A stretch of DNA of 57,994 bases from Gemmatimonadaceae bacterium (GCA_025450035.1 JANWIF010000035.1:1-57994), one strand, 5' to 3'. Shown: positions 46,501 to 56,735, counted from the first letter of the stretch. Program-made: numbers and translations. The notes: generated by a model not told the origin, from the letters alone.

Positions 46501-47950
46501 GGTGTGGCATCACTACACGTTTGCGCAGCACGACTTCTCGTATGACGGACTAGCACGGCTGTCGAGCGACAGCACGCTCTTCGGAACTAGCTGCACTCAA
46601 GACTCGACGGGCGAGCGTTGCGCCTCACAGGTAGGGCCGTTGCTCTCGTTGGCGTATGACCCCGCCTCCAATGTTCAGGTGCGCGATTCGGCTTCCAGTC
46701 AGGGGGCGAAGGTAGACAGCGCAAGCTACGCGATCGGCAATCGTCTCATGGCAGCGGGGTGGTTAGGCTTGAGCTATCAGTCCGATTCGGATGGGAACAT
46801 TCGAAGAAAATATGGCGCGACGACAGACATCCGATACGGCTGGAGTGCGGACAACCGCCTGGTAGGCGACACGGTTGCGGCGACGGGCGCCACCATCGGC
46901 TACGCGTATAATGCCTTCGGGATGCTGGCACGTCGGGATCGTGGGGGAGTGCCAGACCGGTACTATCTCTGGAGCCTTGGTGAACTGAGCGTCGAACTTG
47001 ACGGTACCGACACGAGCAGAATTTCCGAGTATGCGTATGCGCCTCAACAAGGGAGCACGGCGCCGTTTGCGCTCGTGACGGGCCGGACGTCGATCGCGCT
47101 CACCCGCAACCTCATGCAGGACGCGCTCGGCAGTGTCATCGGAGTGACCACGGGCACCAGCGTGGCGCAGCGCAGAGAGTACGACCGGTGGGGCAATCGG
47201 ATGCTGCAGTCAGGTGCTGTCGGCGATATGACGCGGCTTGGGTGGAAAGCGTTGCTTTTTGAAGGCGACTCGACGCAACTCTACTACGCGCGCAACCGAT
47301 GGTATGATCCGGCGACGGGGCGCTTCGTGAACGAAGACCCGGAGGGACTGGACGGCGGGGGCAATCAGTACAACTATGGCGACGACGACCACGTCAACGC
47401 CCAAGACCCGCTCGGAACATACAGTTTTTACGCGCCTCCGTGTGGAGGTCTGCTCTGCCGGTGGACGATACCCGGGCGACCCGGGTTCGCCAATCAGCAG
47501 CAGCCGTCCGACGGGTTTGCGAATTCCGACACGTGCGCCAAGCTGCGAACGATAATCAGTAAAAAGCTCAAGACACTGAAGAGGAGGCTGCACAATATGG
47601 ACAACCATCACGGGCGGGGTACATTCGACCACGGTCACTGGGTGCAAGTGACCGGTTTCAATAATGGCGTCACAAACGACCTCGCCGACTACGACAAGAA
47701 CAAGTGCAACGACGACAACGATGACGCGCACCGTCAGTTTGCCGGAGACTATGCGAACGCGAAAAAGTGGATCACCAAGCCGATCATCACGCCGCCAGAC
47801 GTTCCTAAGCCCGGGTACATCTATCCGACAATAGCCACTCCTGACATCAGAAGCGTCCAACAGGCCGCGCCGGCAGTTGGTGTTGCGGCTATCTTCGGGG
47901 CTATAGCGCTGTGGGGAAGTCGAATTGCTACGATCATAGCAGCGTTTTGA
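43577..47950 (+). pseudogene. RHS-repeat protein 1 with toxin tip; N-terminus lost and two compensating frameshifts
   Basis: The frame emerges from the truncated IS256 copy B with no start or signal peptide. Residues after the junction are extracellular beta-type (STQAYRVYTVQNNGVRDVVA), then a long YD-repeat array (VASTYDSLGRLIGVSDPYRT). At about 45560 one base is missing and at about 45661 one C is extra; between them the true protein continues in another frame (YDAGSGNLASVTFPNGGY), and after them the first frame resumes (MQYTYDPMNRLTKRF). The core ends with YYARNRWYDPATGRFVNEDP. The tip (about 47420-47950) has Cys-rich ends, a DHGHW segment, a basic helix and a C-terminal hydrophobic helix. 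Toxin activity is unknown. Confidence 0.8.
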
Positions 47951-47953
47951 GCC

Positions 47954-48631
47954 ATGGCTGACCGAATGGATTTTTTCGCCCGTATTGTGATCGTGCGCCC
48001 CGATCGAGACGCTAGCGGCGAAACAGCAGCATGTCTCCTCGGCGTTGACCTCGAGCACAAGCGCTCAATGGAAGCGAGCGAGGCGAAGAAGTTGGGCGTC
48101 GACCGTGGCGCACGTCTCGACTCGCTGCCGGCACTGGACGACGACGACGCTGCCGACTGGTCGGCAGCACTCGAAGAGCCGCTCATGTTCACGGTGGGAG
48201 CGCTGTTCGTCCGCGCGATGCTCGAGAAAATGATCACTGCCGGAGCAAGCTGCAGAATTGACGTGCATGGTGGCGTCGACGAGCGTCCACCGTGGCCAAT
48301 GCAGTGCGGTGACGCGCACGACGTTGAAGTGGCGGTCGAGGCGTTGCGACAGGTTGCTGTCCCGGGGTACCGAGGTTACCCGTACCCGGTTCTCGCCTGG
48401 ATCGTTCCTAACGACCGGGAATTCAGTGCAAACGAACTCATCACCTCGTTCCTCGATGAGAAGGATAGTGGGAGTTTGTGGAGCGCTATCATGAATGAAG
48501 GCGTGATGTTCATTTCGATCGCGCCGACCTATTGTGATCTGTCGGTCGATTGCGCTCGATTCGCCGACGCATCGGAGTGCGTGAAGCGCGCTTTGCACGC
48601 AGCCGCGCTCGAAGCGGAGTGGTTGTATTGA
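47954..48631 (+). CDS. Candidate immunity protein of RHS protein 1
   Basis: The ATG is 3 bp after the RHS stop. The 225-residue product has no signal peptide and is acidic (EAKKLGVDRGARLDSLPALD, then DDDDAADWSAALEEPLMF). Its layout resembles a cytosolic immunity protein. I recognise no family. The immediate position after the toxin tip, with a scar of RHS core sequence following, supports the role. Confidence 0.5.
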   Translation: MADRMDFFARIVIVRPDRDASGETAACLLGVDLEHKRSMEASEAKKLGVDRGARLDSLPALDDDDAADWSAALEEPLMFTVGALFVRAMLEKMITAGASCRIDVHGGVDERPPWPMQCGDAHDVEVAVEALRQVAVPGYRGYPYPVLAWIVPNDREFSANELITSFLDEKDSGSLWSAIMNEGVMFISIAPTYCDLSVDCARFADASECVKRALHAAALEAEWLY

Positions 48632-48703
48632 GGCGGTCGAACGGCCTGCGGCAGCGGAGTTGAGCTGCGGAAGCGCAACCCGATGGCTTCGACGCGGCCA
48701 TCA

Positions 48704-48800
48704 GTCGCGATTCGAGTTCCGGTCAAGGGTCGAAGGTGGACAGCGCAACCTACGGGTTAGGCAATCGCCTGGCGTCCGCGATCTGGCTCCACGTGAGCTA
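48704..48800 (+). repeat. RHS-core scar 1 (about 97 bp), downstream of an immunity gene
   Basis: The sequence from GTCGCGATTCGAGTTCCGGT to the GTGAGCTA near 48800 closely matches the RHS protein 2 core at about 51408-51512 (QGSRVDSATYGLGNRLASAS). It is not part of an open frame here. A third copy follows the next immunity gene (53331-53436). Such pieces remain when RHS tips are exchanged by recombination in the core. Confidence 0.75.
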
Positions 48801-48840
48801 GTCCTAACGGAGCGCCATTGGCTGGTCCTCGCGTGTCCCG

Positions 48841-49200
48841 CTACCGACGCTCTTCCTGCGGGCGCACGCGCACACGCTGCCGCTCGACGGTGACCAGCGC
48901 TCCGGCGGCGAGCTCGTCGCCATACCGCGCCAGAGCCGCCACGCACGCCGGTCCCTGGGCACGCGCGGCGAACCCAACGATCCGGATGATCCCCGCGTGG
49001 GGCAGCCGACGTACGACTGCCAACTCCCCGAAATCCTTATCGATCGTCACCAAGACGGCCCCGGCGCTCGCTGCCAGTCTCAGGATGTCCTCGTCGCCCG
49101 GATCAGCCGGCCATTCGCCGACCCAGTCGGTCGCGTGGCCGGCGGCTTCAATGACGGTCCTGGCCCCGCCCCACACGCAACTGTCGAGCAGGACCTTCAC
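48841..49200 (-). CDS. DUF5615 PIN-like toxin of a toxin-antitoxin pair
   Basis: The GTG start overlaps the antitoxin stop (GTGA). The 119-residue product has the DUF5615 pattern: KVLLDSCVWGG at the N-terminus, GDEDILRLAASAGAVLVTID and KDFGELAVV with acidic residues of a PIN-like nuclease site. Such proteins pair with DUF433 antitoxins and are predicted RNases. Gene order antitoxin-toxin on the minus strand is standard. The pair sits between two RHS modules and is unrelated to them. Confidence 0.82.
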   Translation of the reverse strand: MKVLLDSCVWGGARTVIEAAGHATDWVGEWPADPGDEDILRLAASAGAVLVTIDKDFGELAVVRRLPHAGIIRIVGFAARAQGPACVAALARYGDELAAGALVTVERQRVRVRPQEERR

Positions 49201-49463
49201 GCCGCGGAATCAGTGAGCTTCGGCTCCACACGCTCGTGCGCGACGAGGCGGCGCGCGTAGACGAGGCACGCGCGAACATCGTCCGGTTCCAACCACGGGT
49301 AGCCGGCGAGAATGGTCTCCGGAGTATCGCCAGCGGCTAGCATCCCGAGGACGTGCTCGACCGCAAGCCGATGGCCGCGGAGGATCGGCTTACCGCCGAA
49401 AATCGCCGGGTTCACGGTGATCCGCTCCAAGAGCGCGTCTTCCGGGTCCGGGCCCATGAACAC
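49197..49463 (-). CDS. DUF433 antitoxin
   Basis: The 88-residue protein has the family signature ITVNPAIFGGKPILRGHRLAVEHVLGML, here given in parts: NPAIFGGKPILRGHRLAVEH and GDTPETILAGYPWLEPDDVR. DUF433 proteins have a DNA-binding HTH fold and neutralise PIN-like partners. It precedes and overlaps the DUF5615 gene. Confidence 0.85.
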   Translation of the reverse strand: MFMGPDPEDALLERITVNPAIFGGKPILRGHRLAVEHVLGMLAAGDTPETILAGYPWLEPDDVRACLVYARRLVAHERVEPKLTDSAA

Positions 49464-49637
49464 TGCTCCTGCTAAAGTGGTGTTCGGATCAAAACAGTCC
49501 GTCGTGCTCAGTTATCTCAAAATGAGGATGATCCGTCGGCGGCCGCACGCGCAGGCCGCTCAGCTGGGAGCGACGGCGCGCAGGGATTGGCAAGATAGCG
49601 CTTTCCGAGCTTCCGCGCCCCGGTTCACGCAGGAAGG

Positions 49638-52600
49638 CCGGCGCCTGAGTGCGGTGGTCGACAGGCGAGGCGATTCGACACGGTTTGTCTATCGAAGCGA
49701 TTCGTCGTGGAAGTTGGATTCTCTCGTACTACCCGCCGTTTCGGTAGACGCCGGCGGCGGAACGACCACGATGCAGTCACCGGCGTTCGCGCTCGCTGCC
49801 TGGCAGGTCGCTGGCGTGCCGATGACGAGCACCTCGGGATCGCCCGCCACACCAGTTTCAACGAGTGCGCCGATCGATACCGTAGAGGATCCGGAAGGCC
49901 ACGTCACACGGTCGACGGTGGATCGATGGGGGGAAGCACTGACGATCACCGATGCCCTGGGTGGCCTAACCACCATCACCCGTGACGGCATCCTGCCCAC
50001 CGCGGTGGCCTATCCGTCCGGCGGGGCAGACAGCGCGCGGTATGCCAACGGGCTCCCGGTGTGGGTCCATCCCAGCGGGGCCGATACCACCGGCCTCAGA
50101 TATGGGAGCGGCTTCGGCATCCCGGACAGCATCACCGGCTCGAATCAAGTCGCGGAACGGATATTCCTGGATACGCACGGCAACGTGACACGGATTCGCT
50201 TCGAAAGCGCTGACTCAGATACCGTCGCGTACCACCGGGATGCGCTCGGCCGGGATACGATGATCGTCGACGCCCTGGGGCACGTCACGAAAAAGCAATA
50301 CGACCCGATCTCGGGCAATCTGGCCACGGTGACGTTTCCCAACGGGGGCTATGCAACAGAGCTCTTCGATGCGCTCGGCCGGGACTCGCTGAGCCGGGTG
50401 GCCGGAGAGCCCTACACCAGCCATGCATACGATGCTTTGAACCGGATGACAAAGCGCTATACCGTGGGCCAGGGCGACACGATCACCTGGGCGTACGACC
50501 CGCTCTATCTCGTGCGGATGCGGGACGCCAAAGGTCAAGTATTTCGCACGAGAGTCGATGCGCTCGGCACAGTCGACACGACATTCGATCCTGCGGATAC
50601 GGCCCTTCGCTTCACATCCTATCGCTACAACCGCGACCGGACGCTCACGAGTTGGACCAATCAACGCGGACAGCGAGTGACCTTGACCTATGATGCGCTC
50701 CACCGACTCGTGGCGAAGAGCGGGGTCAATGCCACGACCGACAGCTTGCTCTATTCGACCAACCGGCGGATTGTTGTAGGAGCGAATCCTGTCTCGCGCG
50801 ATTCGGTGTTCCTCGCCACGTCGTCGTGGGTGGATTCCGTGGTGACGCGGTTCAGTGATGGCAAGCGGTATCGCTACTTCTACGGGCACAACAGCAATCT
50901 CATGCTCGACTCACTGCGCATTGCCAGCACGACCAATATCACCTTTCCGAAGCAGTACTTCTCGTACAACGCGAAGACGACGGCTCTGGATACCGTGCGG
51001 CTCGACCTGGACACGGTCAGTTTCTCGGTGAACAACGCGTTGCGGACGCAGACGCTCCACTGGGGGTCTAGCCTACAGGAGGCGCAATTCTACACCACGT
51101 CCGGTCAGCTCTACCATACGGGCTTCAGCGCCCCCCAAATTGATTCCGCGTTCCAGAGGGGGTACGACCGGGATTCCGTTGGGCGCATGGCGAGTCTAAC
51201 GACCATGGACAAGGACTCCCTCCTGTTGGGCGGTATCTGGCACTCCTACCTCTTCGCTCAGCACGACTATAGTCGCGACGGTCTCTCCCGCCTGTCTGCC
51301 GATAGTACGCTCTTCGGGAGCTCGTGCTCGACGTCGAGCTCTGGCGAACGCTGTGCCTCACAGGCGGGCCCGGTGTTGTCGTTGGCCTACGACTTGGCGT
51401 CGAATCTCACCGGTCGCGATTCGAGCTCCAGTCAAGGGTCGAGGGTGGACAGCGCAACCTACGGGTTAGGCAATCGCCTGGCATCCGCGAGCTGGCTCGG
51501 CCTGAGCTACCAAGCGGATTCGGACGGGAATATGCGCCGGAAGTTTGGTACGACCACGGACATCCGCTACGGATGGAGCGCCGACGGCCGGCTGGTCGGT
51601 GACACGGTGGCGGCAACCGGAGCCACCATCGGATACGCCTACAACGCGTTCGGCTTCCTCGTGCGGCGGGATCGGCAGGGAGTGCCTGACCGCTATTATC
51701 TTTGGAGTGGCGGCAATTTGAGCGTCGAGCTCGACGGCACGGACACCAGTCGCGTGTCGGAGTACGCGTATGGGGTGCAAGACGTGGGAGCGGCACCGTT
51801 TGCCCTGGTGACGGGTCGCACCTCCATCGGCCTAACCCGAAACGTCATGCAGGATGCGCTCGGTAGCGTGATCGGCATCTCGACTGGGAGCAGCGTTGCG
51901 CAACGGCGGGAATTTGATCGCTGGGGCAAGCAGACGCTACAGACAGGTGCCGTGGCCGACACGAATCGGCTGCGGTGGGAAGCGCTGCTCTGGGAAGGGG
52001 ATTCCACGCAGCTCTACTACGCGCGGAATCGCTGGTACGACCCGGCGACGGGACGCTTCGTCAGCCAGGATCCCGAGGGGGTCGACGATGCTGGCAACCA
52101 GTATGATTTCGGCGACGACGACCAGGTGGCGGGTGAGGATCCGCTCGGCACCCACTATGGTCCCTGTGTCGGTGGCCCGTGTCTGCCGGGCGGCTACTTC
52201 CACGGATCTCCCTTCTTCGCCCATCAGGCGCAATCGGGCGGCTTTGTCGGCACTTTTGGAGGAGGCGACGGCTTTGGTGGTGCTGGTGGTGGTTCGTCTT
52301 GGGGCGACCCGAGTCGTGGCGCAGCGTCGAGTGGTGGCACAGCAGTGGGTAATGGAAGCTCGCCGATACCGATGCTGCCAACCCTGATTGGAGTAGCCGA
52401 GGCTGGCGACGCGGGCGGCAGTACTACTCAGCCCGCCCGCCCGCCCGTCACCATCTGGACCGAGAAACAGCTAGAGCATGTCTACGGCACAAGGGCGTGG
52501 GCCAACCGAGTTAAGCAAGGCACGCCAACTTCAGCGTTCTTCGACTTGCCATCCGCGGTAAGGTATACTACGGAAGCGTGGTACAGTGGTACACCTGTAA

Positions 52601-52746
52601 AGGGCAATCCCAACGTCCGAGATTTCGAGTTTGGCAAGCCGATTGGCGTTGGACCAAGAGGTGGATATCAGACTGCCGTTAGAGTCCACCGCAATGCGGA
52701 AAATCTGATCCACGGTCACCCCCGCGGTCCCGAGTATCGTTGGTAG
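49638..52746 (+). pseudogene. RHS-repeat protein 2 with toxin tip; N-terminus missing
   Basis: Homology to RHS protein 1 begins abruptly at about 49638 (RRLSAVVDRRGDSTRFVYRS) and runs to the core end (YYARNRWYDPATGRFVSQDP). The frame is open upstream to 49312, but that part is antisense to the toxin-antitoxin pair. So the gene lacks a start, secretion signal and the first third. Unlike copy 1, the core has no frameshift (GHVTKKQYDPISGNLATVTF is continuous). The tip after about 52150 has a Gly/Ser-rich linker, then EKQLEHVYGTRAWANRVKQG, TSAFFDLPSAVRYTTEAW, DFEFGKPIGVGPRGGYQTAV and RVHRNAENLIHGHP. The pattern is reminiscent of small RNase toxins of the BECR/CdiA-RNase-A-like type; this is weak. 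Confidence 0.8.
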
Positions 52747-52760
52747 AAGGCGAATACACC

Positions 52761-53267
52761 ATGGATAACGCTCCCAACGCGGACGATCCCACTGTGAATG
52801 GTATTCATGATGCCATTCGCATGGCGTACGTATCCCTCTCTCGTCCCGAGTGGTTTTTCGTCGAGCGCACAGCCGCCGAGCAGCCCTATCGGGAGTTCCT
52901 TGATCATCTAGAACGCCGTTTTGATATCACAGACACAACCGACTTCAATGATGACGTAAGCCTTGACCTCGTTCTCTGCGGAAACGAGCACGCATGGTCG
53001 CTCATGCTCTCGTTGGTCGGTCGGTATGCGGTACTCTGGCGTCTCCGCCCGAGCAGAGCACCTACTCCAATCACCGAAAAGGATAGTTTGACGGGTACCG
53101 AAACCTGGGTAATGGAACTGCTTCGGGCTCACCACATCAAGCTGCTCGAAAAGCGAGTCTTAGAGACACCGGTGGCCCTACGACTGCACAACACGTTACC
53201 GGGTCGAAGCCGAGTGTTTCAGGCACTCTTCTCCGATATGGATATACTGCCATGGGAAGACCGATAG
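52761..53267 (+). CDS. Candidate immunity protein of RHS protein 2
   Basis: The ATG at 52761 (MDNAPNADDPTVNGIHDAIR) is chosen; the frame is open from the TTG at 52740, which would overlap the toxin stop. The 168-residue product is helical and acidic, with YREFLDHLERRFDITDTTDF, SLDLVLCGNEHAWSLMLSLV and GRYAVLWRLRPS. No signal peptide. Small acidic cytosolic proteins in this position are typical immunity proteins of RHS toxins. No named family is recognised. Confidence 0.55.
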   Translation: MDNAPNADDPTVNGIHDAIRMAYVSLSRPEWFFVERTAAEQPYREFLDHLERRFDITDTTDFNDDVSLDLVLCGNEHAWSLMLSLVGRYAVLWRLRPSRAPTPITEKDSLTGTETWVMELLRAHHIKLLEKRVLETPVALRLHNTLPGRSRVFQALFSDMDILPWEDR

Positions 53268-53330
53268 CTATTCAGATTCTACCTTGATTCCCGCAGACGG
53301 GATAGCACCGCTCAGCTTCCAATCGCCCTC

Positions 53331-53436
53331 GGCGCGATTCGAGTTCCAGTCAAGGGTCGAGGTTGGATATCGCTACCCATGGGTTAGGCAATCGCCTGGC
53401 GTCAGCGAGCTGTCTCGCCGGGCCTACGCTACAAGC
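53331..53436 (+). repeat. RHS-core scar 2 (about 106 bp), downstream of an immunity gene
   Basis: GGCGCGATTCGAGTTCCAGT, CAAGGGTCGAGGTTGGATAT and GGGTTAGGCAATCGCCTGGC match the RHS 2 core at about 51412-51516 and scar 1 at 48704-48800. It is non-coding here. The rest of the 311-bp gap 53268-53578 shows no gene. Confidence 0.75.
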
Positions 53437-53578
53437 CGGCTCGGAGGCCGACCGCGCTGCGAGTGATCGATACGCGTGCCCCACGTGCGCATAAGGATCT
53501 GTACGTGAGAAAGCAGCATGCCCGACAGGGTGTGTCCCGCGTCTAGTTGACTTTCGGGCAGGGCCGCATCGGGAGACG

Positions 53579-54437
53579 CTAGGCCGCCGCGTCTCGGGGA
53601 ACCTTCATTTTCGGTGACAACGCCTGCCGGAGCAAGGGCAGGTGCGTGTAGCCCTTGACCCGCCGGAACTGCCGCTCCATCACGCCTAACGCCGCCGCAC
53701 ACCAGCGGAGTTTCTGATCGCTCGTCCGCCAGCGGTCCACTTTCGCGGTGCGATCCTCGACCCGCGCCATCACGCTCTCGATCAGGGTCGTGGTCTTGAA
53801 GCTCACCCCGAGCTCCGGGAACACGCCCAGCCGGTGGAGCGTCAACGTCTCCTCCAGTCCCTCCTCGAGACTCCGCGCCGCCGACTCGTTCTCCACACGG
53901 AGTTCGCCGATCAGCCGCAGCAACGCGCGCCGGGCATCGGCATAGGCTGGGTGCGCATACGCCGCCTGGAGCTTTCGGCGCCACACCGGCTGCTCGGTCT
54001 TGCCCAGGTAGCTCACGACGTTCTCGCGCTTGTGCCACTGGCACCGTTGCACGGCCACGCTCTCGCCGTAGACCTCGCGCACCGCCGCGCGCAGCCCCTT
54101 CGACCCGTCGAGCACCACCAGGAGCGGCCCGTCCACTGGGAAGCCGCGTTCGCCGAGCTCGCGGAGGAAGCTTGCACACACGCGCCGGTTCTCCGTCGCC
54201 GTCTGCACCACGCCGAGCATGCGCTTCTCCCCGGTCGTCGTCACGCCGAGCGCGATCACCAGCTGGTCGCCGGCGAAGCTCTTCCCATCGAGCACGAGGA
54301 CCAGCCACTGGGCGTCGCCTAACGGGCGCTCTTGCAGCCGCCGCAGTTCGCGCGCACTGGCCTGGATGAAGCGCCGGGACACGCTCGAGCGCGCGAGCCC
54401 GAACGCCGCCGGGACCGCCTCGGCGGCGGCCTTGTAG
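53579..54437 (-). pseudogene. Mutator/IS256-type transposase, 5' part cut off by an IS21-type element
   Basis: The translation from about 54437 downward starts in mid-protein (FFYKAAAEAVPAAFGLARSS). It carries the triad region: VLVLDGKSFAGDQLVIALGV (Asp), LLVVLDGSKGLRAAV (Asp), QRCQWHKRENVVSYL and TTTLIESVMARVEDRT (Glu). It ends with QALSPKMKVPRDAAA. The upstream N-terminal third is replaced by the end repeats of the IS21-type element. This lineage differs from copies A and B. The missing part may lie beyond the right edge of the window. Confidence 0.85.
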
Positions 54438-54439
54438 AA

Positions 54440-54484
54440 GAACACCCAAATTCCCGCACGTGTGAACACCCAAATTCCCGCACG
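54440..54484. repeat. Two direct 21-bp repeats at the end of the IS21-type element
   Basis: GAACACCCAAATTCCCGCACG occurs at 54440-54460 and 54464-54484, a 24-bp period. IS21-family elements carry such multiple terminal binding sites at their ends. The copies lie between the broken transposase and istA, marking the left end of the element. Confidence 0.7.
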
Positions 54485-55016
54485 CGCTTGACGGTGCCGG
54501 AGGAGCCGGCACCCTCTGCGTCGGATTCCCGGCGCGGAGCGAGCGATGGCGAAGTTAGGGAGGGCCCACGTGATGCTTGCCCAAGAGATGGTGGACCGTG
54601 GCGTGTCGGTCCGACAGATGGCAGGACAGATGGGCGTCGACGAGTCGACGCTCCGGTATCGATTGGGTCGCCCGCTCGATGAGCCGGATGGCCGGCGCGA
54701 GCGGGCGACGGCGATGGCGGGGTGGACGGAGCGGGTGGATGCGGTCCTCACGCGGTTTGGCGATGCACGGGTGGTCGCGGGCGGGACGGGCCACTGCGCG
54801 GCGCAGCAGCTCTACGACGTGCTGGTGCGGGAGTCCGACTTCCGCGGCAGCTATCAAGCGGTGCGGCGGTACCTCAAGCGGCGGTTTGTGTCGTCCGTGC
54901 AGGCGGTGCGGCGAGTCGAGACGCCGCCGGGCGTGCAAGCGCAGCATGACTGGTTTGATTTTACCGGGGTCATCCAGGGCGAGCGTCGCCCGCTCCACGG
55001 CTTGATCGGGGCGCTC

Positions 55017-56735
55017 TCACACAGCCGGGCGACGTTTGTGTGGGTGAGCCCAACGCAGACGCAGCTCGCCTGGCAGACGGGCCACTTGGCCTTGTTCCAG
55101 CGCTACGGCGGGGTGCCGCTCTGGGTGGTGCCCGGATGTCAAATCGAAATTGCCTGACACTGGCATCGCGAGGTGGATTTCGAGGCGCTGATTGGTCACG
55201 ACCACTCGCTCGACCAGCAGGCGAAGGATCCGCTGCTGCGTCGCGAAATCAGCGGTGAGGAGACTAGGCCCGAGGCGGCGCGCGATGTCCTGGGCGCCAA
55301 GCGCGCGGCTCCGTGCCACTTCCGCTTCGAGGTGCTCGGCCTTGAGGGTGCTCAGATGCTGTTCCGCCGTCTTCCGAGTGTCGTCGATCGTAGAGATTCG
55401 GCCTCGAAACACCTCGAGCGCCAGCGCTCCGAGCTGATACGCGTCGGTGAGGCGATCTCGTTGCCGGGTGAGGTCGTCGAGGCGTGCGACGGCGCGTTGC
55501 ACGCGAAGATCGGCGTCGGGGGGCGTGGCGGCGGACTGCTCCGCCCACGCGCCGAGTGCTCCGGCCACCGCGTCGGAATCCAAGAGGAGATCGCGGATGG
55601 TGGTCCAGACGGCCTCGTTCACGCCCTCGACATGCAGTCGCTCGTTGACGCAGCGCGTGCGCACCGCATCGGGGAGCGGCGCCACGCGCATACTGCAGAG
55701 GTAATAGGCGTATGTGTACTCGCCCCCGGCCCGGCGCCGCTCCACGCGTGACTCACCGAAGTACGCGTGCCCGCAGATCCCGCATTTGAGCAGCCCTTTG
55801 AGCAAGAAGATGCCATCGCGCTTGAGCCGACGACGAGCAAAGCGGCGGTTGTCGATCAGGCGCCCCTGGACGCGCTCGAAGAGCGACTCCTCGATCAGCG
55901 GCGGCACGGCGACTGTAATCCAGTCAGTCCGCGGGCGCTCAATGACGGCATACTCGGCGAGCCGTTTGTTGGGCAGCTCTGCGCCGGGTCGAGGATTCAG
56001 CGTACTCTTGGTACGATTATAGAATGCTCGTCCGATATACCACTCGCAGCGGAGCATGCGGAGCACGGTGGTGGCGGCCCACTCCTTCCGGCCCGCTCGC
56101 GTTGTCCACGACGAGGCATTGAGCCGGAGCAGCAGTTGATAGAGTGACACCCCATCCTCGGCATACCAAGCGAAGACCTGCCGGACCAATGCGGCTTCCT
56201 CCTCATGGATGCGGATCTGCCCATCACCACCGCTCCGCTTGGACACACGTCGGTACCCGTACGGCGGCGCAGCGGGCGTGATGTCGCCGCCGCGCGCTCG
56301 GTGGAGTCGCCCGCGGCGCGAGCGTTCGAGAATCTTCGTCCGTTCATACTCGGCGATCGCGCCCTGAATCTGCAGCAGCAGTTGGTCGTCGGGTGAGTCC
56401 GTGATCGGCCGCTCGCAGAAATGGACCGCGATGCCGATGCGCTTGAGCTCCTCGAGGAGCACCACCTGATAGGCGTACTTGCGCGCGAGGCGATCGGGGC
56501 AGAGCAGGACGACGGCATCGAAACGGCCTTCGCGCGCGTGATCACGCAAGGCATCGAGGCCGGGTCGATCGAGATGGCTCCCGCTATAGCCCTCGTCGAG
56601 ATAGGTCAGCGCAGGTGTGCTGTGAAACTGGTGGGCTTCAGCATACTGCGTGATCGCGCTCAGTTGGCTCTGAATGGTCTGTTCTTTCTCCTGCATTTCG
56701 GTGGAGACGCGGGCGTAGAGTGCAGCACGGATCAT
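55017..56735 (-). CDS. Large serine recombinase
   Basis: The ATG at 56735 follows GGAGGGAC. The catalytic domain opens with RAALYARVSTEMQEKEQTIQ (nucleophile Ser in ARVST), then EGYSGSHLDRPGLDAL and VLLCPDRLARKYAYQVVLLE. A recombinase domain (residues about 160-260: PPYGYRRV, RQVFAWYAEDGVSLYQLLLR) and a zinc ribbon with LLKCGICGHAY and YYLCS follow, then a coiled coil. This is the order of large serine integrases and transposon recombinases such as TndX. The native end should be near FDLTSG at the element boundary; the frame reads on 38 codons into antisense istA before a stop, so the tail is a read-through product of this insertion site. Confidence 0.92.
   Translation of the reverse strand: MIRAALYARVSTEMQEKEQTIQSQLSAITQYAEAHQFHSTPALTYLDEGYSGSHLDRPGLDALRDHAREGRFDAVVLLCPDRLARKYAYQVVLLEELKRIGIAVHFCERPITDSPDDQLLLQIQGAIAEYERTKILERSRRGRLHRARGGDITPAAPPYGYRRVSKRSGGDGQIRIHEEEAALVRQVFAWYAEDGVSLYQLLLRLNASSWTTRAGRKEWAATTVLRMLRCEWYIGRAFYNRTKSTLNPRPGAELPNKRLAEYAVIERPRTDWITVAVPPLIEESLFERVQGRLIDNRRFARRRLKRDGIFLLKGLLKCGICGHAYFGESRVERRRAGGEYTYAYYLCSMRVAPLPDAVRTRCVNERLHVEGVNEAVWTTIRDLLLDSDAVAGALGAWAEQSAATPPDADLRVQRAVARLDDLTRQRDRLTDAYQLGALALEVFRGRISTIDDTRKTAEQHLSTLKAEHLEAEVARSRALGAQDIARRLGPSLLTADFATQQRILRLLVERVVVTNQRLEIHLAMPVSGNFDLTSGHHPERHPAVALEQGQVARLPGELRLRWAHPHKRRPAV
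55134..55143. repeat. Terminal inverted repeat, left end of the serine-recombinase element
   Basis: GGATGTCAAA is the exact complement of 57851-57860. With flanking GGT-N4 on each side the match extends to 13 of 17. It overlaps the 3' end of the recombinase reading frame. Confidence 0.6.

Noticed and set aside
49312-49637. RHS 2 start at 49312
   Set aside because: This part is antisense to the DUF433 gene and has no similarity to RHS; homology begins near 49638.
54440-54484. CRISPR-like repeat pair
   Set aside because: Only two copies with a 3-bp spacer at a transposon end; it fits IS21 terminal repeats. No CRISPR array or cas gene is seen in the window.
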